From the NCBI RefSeq assembly GCF_051297175.1, contig NZ_JBINNY010000001.1, positions 1 through 64,000 of the forward strand: a stretch of DNA of 64,000 nucleotides, written 5' to 3'. Shown piece after piece: positions 27,526-33,792 of this stretch. The stretch is from Dryocola sp051297175 (lineage in GTDB: Bacteria > Pseudomonadota > Gammaproteobacteria > Enterobacterales > Enterobacteriaceae). The notes below the pieces were generated by a model. That model did no database searches. It saw nothing but the letters and a program-made list of their open reading frames with translations, and had not been told where the DNA came from. The number at the start of each line of letters is the position of its first letter. Positions within the stretch are counted from its first letter, which is position 1. A program made the translations under genes and the position numbers.

Positions 27526-27615
27526 TTACTTGACGTATTTCATGATTATTTCAAGCAGTTGCAGCAGGGCAACCATGAGTTTCAGAAACGCGAGTGCGAT
27601 TTCCATCCAGCTCAT
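27526..27615 (-). CDS. tisB: SOS-induced membrane toxin TisB
   Basis: A 29-residue peptide, the same length as E. coli TisB and clearly homologous (for example FLKLMVALLQLLEI against E. coli ILKLIVAALQLLDA; C-terminus KYVK against KYLK). TisB forms an amphipathic helix in the inner membrane, dissipates the proton gradient and produces persister cells after DNA damage. The start has AGGAGA 8 bases upstream, itself paired in a local hairpin. Upstream on the same strand are the IstR target and a LexA box. Confidence 0.93.
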   Translation of the reverse strand: MSWMEIALAFLKLMVALLQLLEIIMKYVK

Positions 27616-27622
27616 ACGCTTT

Positions 27623-27638
27623 CTCCTGGGGTCAGGAG
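27623..27638 (-). promoter_or_regulatory. Hairpin sequestering the tisB ribosome site
   Basis: On the tisB strand ctcctg pairs with caggag around a four-base loop, covering the Shine-Dalgarno. In E. coli, tisB translation needs an upstream standby site because its ribosome site is structured; the same logic is visible here. Confidence 0.65.
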
Positions 27639-27684
27639 CACTTTCAGCCGACGTACCTTTCCGCTGCCTGTAACCGGCCGAGGT

Positions 27685-27705
27685 TGTTGAGATTGTACGA
27701 TGTGC
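27685..27705 (-). promoter_or_regulatory. IstR-1 target (standby site) in tisB leader
   Basis: The plus-strand bases gttgagattgtacgatgtgc (27686-27705) recur as the first 20 nt of the predicted IstR-1 RNA (27941-27960) with one difference. The tisB leader, read from the other strand, is therefore complementary to IstR-1 over 21 nt with one mismatch, about 70-90 nt upstream of the tisB start. Confidence 0.85.
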
Positions 27706-27819
27706 ACCCTTGGGGTTAAGGCACTGACGGCACCACCCGTTTCAGCCAGGACTTGTATTCCGCGGCGGATCGCGGCCCCGGCGCACATCATCAGCAACGC
27801 AATGAGTATATCAATACTA

Positions 27820-27835
27820 CTGTATATATACACAG
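27820..27835. promoter_or_regulatory. LexA box controlling tisB (and IstR-2)
   Basis: CTGTATATATACACAG fits the SOS box CTG-N10-CAG with the usual alternating TA core. It lies about 200 bp upstream of tisB, between the tisB and istR transcription units, as in E. coli. Confidence 0.92.
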
Positions 27836-27905
27836 TTAAATATCGTAAATGCGAACGAACTCGCAGAGGAAAAATATATCTTTTGCTCAAATTAGCGCCA
27901 ATGAT

Positions 27906-27934
27906 TTGCGCCACTGCGGGTTTCGTCGTATATT
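27906..27934 (+). promoter_or_regulatory. Constitutive promoter of IstR-1
   Basis: TTGCGC (-35), a 17-bp spacer and TATATT (-10) place the start 7 bp downstream at the G of GTTGAG, the expected first base of IstR-1. Confidence 0.65.
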
Positions 27935-27940
27935 TCGGGT

Positions 27941-28023
27941 GTTGAGATTGTGCGATGTGCGAAGCAGTCAGTCGCCACAACGTAGCAAACACAAAAAACC
28001 TCGCCTCACCAGCGGGGTTTTTT
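27941..28023 (+). ncRNA. istR: IstR-1 antitoxin small RNA
   Basis: A predicted 83-nt RNA starting GUUGAGAUUGUGCGAUGUGC. It ends in a terminator hairpin, aaaaaacctcgc (27993-28004) paired with gcggggtttttt (28012-28023). Its 5' region is complementary to the tisB leader (20 of 21 bases), so it should block ribosome standby and mark the mRNA for RNase III cleavage. E. coli IstR-1 is about 75 nt and also starts GUUGA. In E. coli a longer LexA-controlled form, IstR-2, starts upstream; the LexA box is correctly placed for that. Confidence 0.85.
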
Positions 28024-28075
28024 GCTATCTGACTTTCCGCCTTTAACGGCGATGCCTGGATACAGGAGTTCCATC

Positions 28076-28714
28076 ATGAACGGACCCGATCCTCAAAATA
28101 AACACCCGATGGCGGGCTTCCCGCAGGTGTGTTTTATCAACAACACCCTCACCAACCCGAACATTATCGTCGGGGATTACACCTACTACGACGACCCGCT
28201 GGATTCAGAGAATTTCGAGCGCAACGTGCTCTATCACTACCCGTTTATCGGCGACAGGCTGATCATCGGTAAATTCTGCGCAATCGCCAAAGGCGTGCAG
28301 TTCATCATGAACGGCGCGAACCACAAGCTTTCCGGTATCTCGACCTATCCGTTTCAGATCTTCGGCAACGGCTGGGAAAAGGTCATGCCCGGCGAAGGGG
28401 ATCTGCCCTACAAAGGCGACACGGTAATTGGCAACGACGTGTGGATTGGCTATGACGCGCTGATCATGCCGGGCGTGAAAATTGGCAACGGGGCGATAAT
28501 CTCCTCGCGCTCGGTCGTTACGTCAGACGTGCCCGCCTACACGGTAGTTGGTGGCAACCCTGCGAAGCCGATCAAAACCCGCTTTGCGCCGGACGTGGTG
28601 GCCGAGCTTGAGGCGCTGGCGTGGTGGGACTGGCCGGTGGAAACCATCACGCGCCATCTGGAGGTGATAGTTTCGGGCGATATCCGCAGGCTTGCGGAGA
28701 TCAAATCGGCCTAG
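28076..28714 (+). CDS. Vat/CatB-type xenobiotic O-acetyltransferase
   Basis: A 212-residue acetyltransferase of the left-handed beta-helix (hexapeptide) XAT family, which includes streptogramin A (Vat) and chloramphenicol (CatB) acetyltransferases. The catalytic His83 is in MNGANHKLSGISTYPF. The repeats GNDVWIGYDALIMPGVKIGNGAIISSRSVVT form the acetyl-CoA-binding helix and the C-terminal helix ends WDWPVETITRHL. The ATG follows AGGAG; it begins 53 bp after the IstR terminator. Whether it gives drug resistance or has a native substrate cannot be told. Its TAG stop overlaps the stop of the convergent lipoprotein gene. Confidence 0.88.
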   Translation: MNGPDPQNKHPMAGFPQVCFINNTLTNPNIIVGDYTYYDDPLDSENFERNVLYHYPFIGDRLIIGKFCAIAKGVQFIMNGANHKLSGISTYPFQIFGNGWEKVMPGEGDLPYKGDTVIGNDVWIGYDALIMPGVKIGNGAIISSRSVVTSDVPAYTVVGGNPAKPIKTRFAPDVVAELEALAWWDWPVETITRHLEVIVSGDIRRLAEIKSA

Positions 28715-29010
28715 TTAAAGTAGCCGTTCGGCAAGGGCTGGCCAAAGCCGTCGCCGCTGTCGGTGCTGTTATCCCGGCGGCCTCGGGCTTCAAGCCTGTT
28801 CGCGCGCAACTGCTCGCTAATCGCCCGCCGCTGGTCCTTGCTCATATTTTCTTTGTTGTAGTACGGTTCGGGATAGTGCGGGCGGGTAAACGTGTCGTCC
28901 GCCTGTGCAGGGCCGTGGGTGCGGTGCCCGTCGTAGCCGGAGCTATCGTGCGAAGCGCAGCCGGAAATCATCAGCGGGATAAGTAACGCCAGAGCGTATT
29001 TGTAAGCCAT
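28711..29010 (-). CDS. Small putative lipoprotein, family unknown
   Basis: A 99-residue protein with a lipoprotein signal peptide: MAYKYALALLIPLMISGC, Cys18 as lipidation site, with Ala at +2, which predicts outer-membrane sorting. The mature part is hydrophilic, with His/Tyr/Pro residues then a basic helix (KDQRRAISEQLRANRLEARGRRD). I recognise no function. It converges on the acetyltransferase gene with a 4-bp CTAG overlap of stop codons. Confidence 0.75.
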   Translation of the reverse strand: MAYKYALALLIPLMISGCASHDSSGYDGHRTHGPAQADDTFTRPHYPEPYYNKENMSKDQRRAISEQLRANRLEARGRRDNSTDSGDGFGQPLPNGYFN

Positions 29011-29239
29011 ATTTCTTCCTGAAACAGCATTATAGGCGAGCCGGATGAGCGTTATTATCGCTCATTAAAATATTGATGAGCTTTATGATTACCCGATATT
29101 GGGCCGCGTATCACGAATAATTTCCCCCTTCTCCCCGAAATGTTTGAACACACTCTTTCCGCATCGCGTCGCATTTGCCGATTACGCTTAATAAGCTCGC
29201 TAATGATTCGATCATCGCCTTTAAACGCCGGAGAGAAAC

Positions 29240-29857
29240 ATGAACAAACCCCGATTTTCCGCCCTGCTGCTGGGCGCGCTATTGCTGAGCTTTGGTGCGG
29301 CTGCGGCCCCAACGGATAACGTTATCAAGCCCGTGCGCGGCACTATCGACGCGGTGAACGGCAGCACGCTACGGCTCACCACGCGGCAGGGTGAAAAGCT
29401 CGCGGTTGGCCTGACGGATCAAACCAAAGTGAACAGCGTGAGCCAGGCAAAAATCAGCGACATCAAGCCCGACAGCTTCATCGGCACCGCCGCCGTGCAG
29501 CAGGCAGACGGCACGTTAAAAGCGCTGGAAGTTCACGTCTTTGCGCCAAGCCTGCGCGGCTCCGGTGAAGGCTTCAACCCGTTTGAATCGCCTGACGGCC
29601 AGGTAAACACCATGACCAACGGCACCGTCGGCAAGCTGGTCACCAGCCACGGCCGCACGATGACGGTGAAGTATAAAGACAAAGAAAAAACGGTCATCGT
29701 CCCGGACGACGTGCCGGTCGTGCTCATTGCCCCCGGTGATAAATCGCTGCTGAAACCCGGTGTCCACGTCGTGCTGCACGCGACAAAAGACGATAAAGGC
29801 GAATGGGTCGCGCGCGGCGTGTCGGTAGGGAAAGAGGGTTTGACGCCGCCGATGTAG
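29240..29857 (+). CDS. Periplasmic beta-rich protein, DUF5666-like
   Basis: A 205-residue precursor with a signal peptide ending about AAA-AP (residue 23). The mature protein has two similar beta-rich blocks of about 80 residues: VRGTIDAVNGSTLRLTTRQGEKLAVGL and GTVGKLVTSHGRTMTVKYKDKEKTVIV. This is the pattern of DUF5666-type OB-like repeats. Ribosome site GGAGAGAA. The function is unknown; it may be an envelope binding protein. The preceding 230 bp hold no recognisable gene. Confidence 0.7.
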   Translation: MNKPRFSALLLGALLLSFGAAAAPTDNVIKPVRGTIDAVNGSTLRLTTRQGEKLAVGLTDQTKVNSVSQAKISDIKPDSFIGTAAVQQADGTLKALEVHVFAPSLRGSGEGFNPFESPDGQVNTMTNGTVGKLVTSHGRTMTVKYKDKEKTVIVPDDVPVVLIAPGDKSLLKPGVHVVLHATKDDKGEWVARGVSVGKEGLTPPM

Positions 29858-29890
29858 AAGGGGGAGTTATCCTGGAATCTTTTGTAGTGT

Positions 29891-29960
29891 GAATAAGCGC
29901 AAGCGCCATCCACCGCTAAGATAATGGACATGGCGGATGGTGCGGGCTTATCCGCCCTAT
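29891..29960 (+). repeat. Composite palindromic repeat, copy A
   Basis: Two palindromic units face each other: ataagcgcaagcgccatccacc, then after about 14 bp ggcggatggtgcgggcttatccgcc. The same two-unit element recurs at 31067-31139 and 31578-31654 in the same orientation. It lies just outside the kinase gene. Confidence 0.85.
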
Positions 29961-30054
29961 AAAATCTTCCGTTGCCGCGACCATCTTCACTGGAGCGACA
30001 GGCTCTATATGCGAAGATGTTTATAAAAGACATAAGCATCTTTCTGGGTATGAT

Positions 30055-30933
30055 TTAGAACCCTGCTTTTGAAAGCGCCTTTGTGTTCATCTTTCGAGTG
30101 GGGCTTTCTTTTCCAAGCGTATCATCTAATTTTTTGAGGCATGACATGTATTCCTTCTTGATTTCGCCAGGAATGTATCTAAATCCACCTTTAATGTAAT
30201 CGGTGATAATGTTTTTCTTAACTTCAGTATCAATGTTTTCTAATTGATCATGCTTAAATACAAGACCGAAATCCACGGGCTCTACGCTGCCTTTCAAGGT
30301 TTTTAGAAAGTTAGATGGTTTTGCATCGCCCATCATAAAACCTTCTTTAAAAAGGTGATTAATGCCATGTAAAGTATCTTGAAAATCTGGGGTCTTACCG
30401 CTGATAAAGGGCATTTGGATGCAGTTATCCACTATGGTAGCTGCATTTTGAAGACTCCCTTTTTTTAGATTATATTCATTGCACATATTTGCTTCATGGG
30501 AGATTTCATGTGGTGTTAAATTTTTCGTTTTCTTTAATACGAACTCGCCATTTTTATATACAGCCCCTCTTGAACCTTTACCGAGCAATGGCTCTCTTTC
30601 TTTAGACTCATTGTTTTTCTCTAACAGTTTATTTGCGTTGGCTTCCCATGAGGTAAGTGTAGAATCAATAAATGAGCCACTATTTATAGACCTGATGCTT
30701 TTAATGTCTTTAATTAAGTTGGATACGTTTTCGGTATTTGCATGGTTTGTAAACGGCCGATCGCAGAAAATTGATTTCGCCTCTCCATTTTTAAATTCAT
30801 ACTGAGAGTTTGCTATTTTAGTCAGTTTTTCCAGTGATTTGCTGGACAGTGATGTGTTGTCTAATTTTTTGACAATGGCACTCTGCAAGTTATCAGAGTG
30901 AATATCTATTTTTTCTTTAAAAAAACTAATCAT
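30055..30933 (-). CDS. Minimal eukaryotic-like protein kinase, candidate effector
   Basis: The 292 residues hold an N-terminal helical region of about 112 residues, then a compact kinase. The Gly-rich loop GKGSRGAVY is at 118-126, VLKK has the ATP-anchoring Lys134/135, an alpha-C Glu is in HEISHEANM (143-147), the catalytic loop is GDAKPSN with D203 and N208, and the Mg-binding DFG is at 221-223. Only about 70 residues follow, so most of the C-lobe is missing, as in the effector kinases NleH, OspG and HopBF1. There is no signal peptide. Base composition is AT-rich against GC-rich neighbours. The ATG chosen starts MISFFKEK; codons upstream run into repeat DNA. The target is unknown, and no secretion system is seen nearby. 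Confidence 0.7.
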   Translation of the reverse strand: MISFFKEKIDIHSDNLQSAIVKKLDNTSLSSKSLEKLTKIANSQYEFKNGEAKSIFCDRPFTNHANTENVSNLIKDIKSIRSINSGSFIDSTLTSWEANANKLLEKNNESKEREPLLGKGSRGAVYKNGEFVLKKTKNLTPHEISHEANMCNEYNLKKGSLQNAATIVDNCIQMPFISGKTPDFQDTLHGINHLFKEGFMMGDAKPSNFLKTLKGSVEPVDFGLVFKHDQLENIDTEVKKNIITDYIKGGFRYIPGEIKKEYMSCLKKLDDTLGKESPTRKMNTKALSKAGF

Positions 30934-31066
30934 GTTAAAAACACCTAATTGTATGCTCAGTGAATAGGAAGAATATTCTCTCCCTTCATGATAAGTTTTT
31001 TGCCCGTTTTCCTCTTTCAAAAAAGGATTATAGGAAGCGTGGGCATAACCAAAGCCCAGGCGGAGG

Positions 31067-31139
31067 TTGGATAAGCGCTGGCGCCATCCACCGCTAAGCC
31101 GAGGAAAAATGGCGGATGGCGCAGGCTTATCCGCCCTAC
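31067..31139 (+). repeat. Composite palindromic repeat, copy B
   Basis: Same two-unit structure as copies A and C (ggataagcgctggcgccatcc, then atggcggatggcgcaggc and ttatccgcc). It separates the kinase gene from the HicB-like gene. Confidence 0.85.
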
Positions 31140-31180
31140 CAATCACGGTAAATTTTCGGGGTTACCTTAACGATAGGTAG

Positions 31181-31525
31181 TTACGCTTCCCGCTGTTTAA
31201 TAACTAATTTCGCGCCCTGATTTAGTAGCTGGTTAATGCTTTCGCCGCTGGCTAGCGCAATGCGCTCAAGGGCTGCATGGTCTTCTGGAGATATGCGGGC
31301 AGAAATTTTCCCGCTGTAAGATTTATAGGGCTCAATACCTTTTGCGCGACATGTGTCGAGGAAAAATTTAAGAGAATCGGCACCTTCTGTCTTAAGCTCC
31401 TGCACGCTATAGGCGTAAAAATCAGCACCGCCATTTAAGCCGACGAACTCGCCACGAAACATCTCAATATCGGGATCGAAGCTGACGATGGCGGTATGGC
31501 CGTTAATTTTAATGATGTTATTCAT
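31181..31525 (-). CDS. HicB-family protein without HicA partner
   Basis: A 114-residue protein. The N-terminal partial RNase-H-like HicB fold (about 1-70) has the family block DPDIEMFRGEFVGLNGGADFYA and YSGKISARISPE. The C-terminal ribbon-helix-helix (about 75-105, HAALERIALASGESINQLLNQ) is the usual DNA-binding part. HicB normally neutralises the HicA mRNA interferase, but no hicA-like frame is adjacent: repeats lie on both sides. It is an orphan antitoxin or stand-alone regulator. The ATG starting MNNIIKING gives the family N-terminus. Confidence 0.82.
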   Translation of the reverse strand: MNNIIKINGHTAIVSFDPDIEMFRGEFVGLNGGADFYAYSVQELKTEGADSLKFFLDTCRAKGIEPYKSYSGKISARISPEDHAALERIALASGESINQLLNQGAKLVIKQREA

Positions 31526-31577
31526 GGTTTGATCCCCAGGCTTTCTAACCAAATGCGCGTTGCGTTTACTAGTAGCC

Positions 31578-31654
31578 GTAGGGTGGATAAGCGCAAGCGC
31601 CATCCACCGTTAAGCCGAGTGAAATGGCGGATGGTGCAGGCTTATCCGCCCTAT
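31578..31654 (+). repeat. Composite palindromic repeat, copy C
   Basis: Third copy of the element (gtagggtggataagcgcaag, cgccatccacc, then atggcggatggtgcaggc and ttatccgcc). It lies between the HicB-like gene and the 176-residue unknown. Copies B and C bracket the hicB gene exactly. Confidence 0.85.
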
Positions 31655-31659
31655 AAAAC

Positions 31660-32190
31660 CTAGTGAATTTCCGGCTTCGCGTTACCGCTAATCATCACCA
31701 ACCCCGCATCGGTACGGATAAATCGCGGGGCCTTTAAATCCTCGACCAGAACGCCTATCAGTTCGTACAAAAGCCCGGTTATCTGCTCTTCCTGTTCCGC
31801 CGACTGCAGGCGCTGTAACAGCAACATAGTTAATGCCGCGCAGTATTCCCGCAGGGTTTCCGAGTCGGTTGAAAGCGGGCAGCGATAGTTATCATCCGTT
31901 GCTACATCCACCGTCAGGCGCTCAATTAAATGTTCCGGCAACGGTGCTTTAAGCAAAATCCTCATCATCTCCAGCCCTGCATTTAAACGGCCGCACAGCG
32001 CCATGCGTTCGGTGTTGTCGTCGTTTTCGATCAGCGCTTCGACGTGCTGCTGGCAGCTATCGAGCACCTGGAATAAATCCATCGTCGTTCCAAGCTGCGT
32101 TTTTAAAAGCCGCGTGATAGCCGACTCGATAACTGGTTGAGTGCACAGGATTTCAGGCTGGGGGATTGTGGTAGTATGGGTGTTAGCCAT
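31660..32190 (-). CDS. Uncharacterised 176-residue protein
   Basis: I do not recognise this family. The protein is acidic and Leu-rich, probably all-helical (VIESAITRLLKTQLGTTMDLFQVLDSCQQHVEALIEN; LREYCAALTMLLLQRLQSAEQEEQITGLLYELIGVLVEDL), without signal peptide or membrane segment. The start is set by a strong AAAGGAG site 8 bases before ATG (MANTHTTT); an upstream extension of 37 codons is less likely. It is divergent from the small ribbon-helix-helix gene across about 130 bp, so the two may share a control region. Confidence 0.65.
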   Translation of the reverse strand: MANTHTTTIPQPEILCTQPVIESAITRLLKTQLGTTMDLFQVLDSCQQHVEALIENDDNTERMALCGRLNAGLEMMRILLKAPLPEHLIERLTVDVATDDNYRCPLSTDSETLREYCAALTMLLLQRLQSAEQEEQITGLLYELIGVLVEDLKAPRFIRTDAGLVMISGNAKPEIH

Positions 32191-32322
32191 GGCGTTAACT
32201 CCTTTAACGTTTTGGTTAGCCCTCGTCTGGTACTCGCAATACCATTCGGGGGCGTTTTTTTTCAGGTAACCCTGTGATAGGGTGTGTACCTTCATGACCA
32301 CAATAAGCTCAAGGGTACATAC

Positions 32323-32520
32323 ATGTCAACGGTCAAATATGATGCTAAACAGTCCTCTTCCGGTAAAAATCCTGCATTTCAGATCCGGATCTCACCGGAA
32401 CTGAAAGCTCAGTTTGAAGTTGCAGCGAAGGACGCTGGTATGAGTCTGGGGAATTGGTTGAAGACGCTTGGGAGAAAGGAATTGGAGCGTTTGGATTTGC
32501 AAAGTAAAATGCAGCAATAA
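32323..32520 (+). CDS. Small ribbon-helix-helix (Arc/CopG-like) protein
   Basis: A 65-residue protein. After a Ser/Lys-rich lead it reads FQIRISPELKAQFEVAAKDAGMSLGNWLKTLGRKEL, a beta strand plus two helices as in Arc/CopG and HicB C-terminal DNA-binding domains. It could be an antitoxin-like autoregulator, but no toxin frame follows. The ATG beginning MSTVKYD is chosen; the codons before it are poorly protein-like. Divergent to the 176-residue gene. Confidence 0.65.
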   Translation: MSTVKYDAKQSSSGKNPAFQIRISPELKAQFEVAAKDAGMSLGNWLKTLGRKELERLDLQSKMQQ

Positions 32521-32555
32521 CGTTATTATCACCCATCTACTCCATAAATTATAGC

Positions 32556-33254
32556 TTAGTTGGAAAGCCCATCTTTAATGTCAACATATGTCCAAGGAGA
32601 AATCTTAATTATATTCGCTAATTCCTTATATTTTGATTTAAATAAACTATGATCTTCATGAGATACATAGATGAATTTAATGTCTTCTTTTTTGAATCTA
32701 AGGGGGAACTCTATGAGCTTTTGATTGTATTTTTGTTTGTTTTTATCAAAAGCTGACGCAGATATCGATATAAGAGCTTTGTTAATTTGTTTTTTTGTAG
32801 GTACGTAACGCCATTCATTTTCACTTTTAAATTTAAAATTATTTTTTTTGGCATGGCTATTATAACCGATTGAATTTTTGGTGAAGCATTTTATTTTTAT
32901 GATTGCGAGTCTAACATCAGGACTGAATTTATTTTCAGCGTCTCGTCTTGCTTGAAGTAAGGTTTCTAAAGCAGAAGAAACATATGAGTTGTTATTCATA
33001 TAAATAACCGGATTAATACTATTTCTTTCAACCCAACTTTTTTTAAATGCAATCCCATATTCCCCATAAGTGATTTTTTTATTTGGGAGGCTCTTGAGCA
33101 TGTAATTACTAAAAGAAACCATGGGATGTGCAGCTCTGGACGATATTTTCTCGGGCTTGTTAAAAAACTCTTCTTTACAATAGCTCAGTAACAATTCACC
33201 AGTATCAATTATTGAAATAAGTTTCTTTGAGTCATTAGTGAAATGTATAATCAT
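32556..33254 (-). CDS. AbiGi-like abortive-infection family protein
   Basis: A 232-residue, very AT-rich gene. The conserved blocks of the AbiGi family (PF10899) are visible: IIHFTND at the N-terminus, LLLSYCKEEF, HPMVSFSNY, YGEYGIAFKKSW and NPVIYMNNNSY, with SENEWRYVP later. In lactococcal AbiG the AbiGi protein is paired with AbiGii for phage abortive infection; no second gene is seen here. It ends the accessory patch against the 3' end of selC, 31 bp away. The ATG at MIIHFT is preferred over an in-frame TTG 6 bp upstream. Function in defence is inferred from the family only. Confidence 0.72.
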   Translation of the reverse strand: MIIHFTNDSKKLISIIDTGELLLSYCKEEFFNKPEKISSRAAHPMVSFSNYMLKSLPNKKITYGEYGIAFKKSWVERNSINPVIYMNNNSYVSSALETLLQARRDAENKFSPDVRLAIIKIKCFTKNSIGYNSHAKKNNFKFKSENEWRYVPTKKQINKALISISASAFDKNKQKYNQKLIEFPLRFKKEDIKFIYVSHEDHSLFKSKYKELANIIKISPWTYVDIKDGLSN

Positions 33255-33285
33255 GTTCAATAATCTAAATTAAGAAAAGAAAAAT

Positions 33286-33380
33286 TGGCGGAAGATCACA
33301 GGAGTCGAACCTGCCCGGCACCGCTGGCGGCACCAACTGGAGTTGAAGTCCAGCCGCCTCACCGGAGACGACGATCTTCC
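33286..33380 (-). tRNA. selC: tRNA-Sec (UCA)
   Basis: A 95-nt selenocysteine tRNA with encoded CCA, the same length as E. coli selC. It has an 8-bp acceptor stem starting GGAAGATC, anticodon UCA in the loop CUUCAAC, the long variable arm and TTCGACTCC in the T arm. Relative to E. coli the last base of the anticodon loop is C instead of A and there are changes in the variable arm. The selC 3' end is a well-known integration site for genomic islands, and AT-rich cargo lies directly beyond it. Confidence 0.96.
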
Positions 33381-33454
33381 CAGCCTTCATTGCTACATGG
33401 AGGCGGTGCGCATTATACCGGGTTTCTCAAATCCACCAAACAATGGTTTGCTTT

Positions 33455-33575
33455 CCCCGTCATACTTCGAGCCGCAGGGGCGTTGGCTGCAGCCCCTCAC
33501 CCCAGTCACTTACCTCAGTAAGCTCCTGGGCCTCGCTCCCTTGCCGCCTGACTGCAACTCGAATTATTTAGGGGA
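33455..33575. repeat. ERIC element
   Basis: About 120 bp containing the ERIC core ctcaccccagtcactta and taagctcctggg, framed by cgtcatacttcgagccgc and aactcgaattattta. It lies in the 412-bp gap between selC and yicJ. The rest of that gap shows no gene; it must hold the selC and yicJ promoters. Confidence 0.88.
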
Positions 33576-33792
33576 AATTCCCCAATCATTCCCGCGTAAC
33601 CATTAGCAGGGTCAATTAAACCGTACATAAACTACCCACCCCCGCAAAGCGCAGCCCGCGAATTGAGCGACCCCGCTCACAGTTATCAAGAAACGTAATT
33701 TAATAACCAGAAAACACAATACAAGCCTCCCCCCTGATGCATTACAACGGCATACATCAAATTAAAATGCCGCAAGGTCGAGGGTTGTAGAG

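Noticed and set aside
27464..27673. A plus-strand frame over tisB
   Set aside because: The opposite strand encodes a clear TisB with control elements; the plus-strand frame is its antisense.
29055..29312. An 85-codon minus-strand frame upstream of the DUF5666-like gene
   Set aside because: It overlaps that gene's start and signal peptide, has no ribosome site and no recognisable features.
30055..30933. Naming the kinase gene HopBF1 or NleH outright
   Set aside because: Only the motif layout can be compared by eye; residue identity to either family cannot be judged without alignment.
29011..33285. A duplicated selC 3' end (att site) or an integrase gene
   Set aside because: I looked for another copy of the tRNA end sequence around GATCTTCC and for tyrosine-recombinase motifs and saw neither; island status rests on composition and position only.
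33285..33606. Open frames running through tRNA-Sec and the ERIC element
   Set aside because: They translate RNA-gene and repeat sequence and have no protein-like features.
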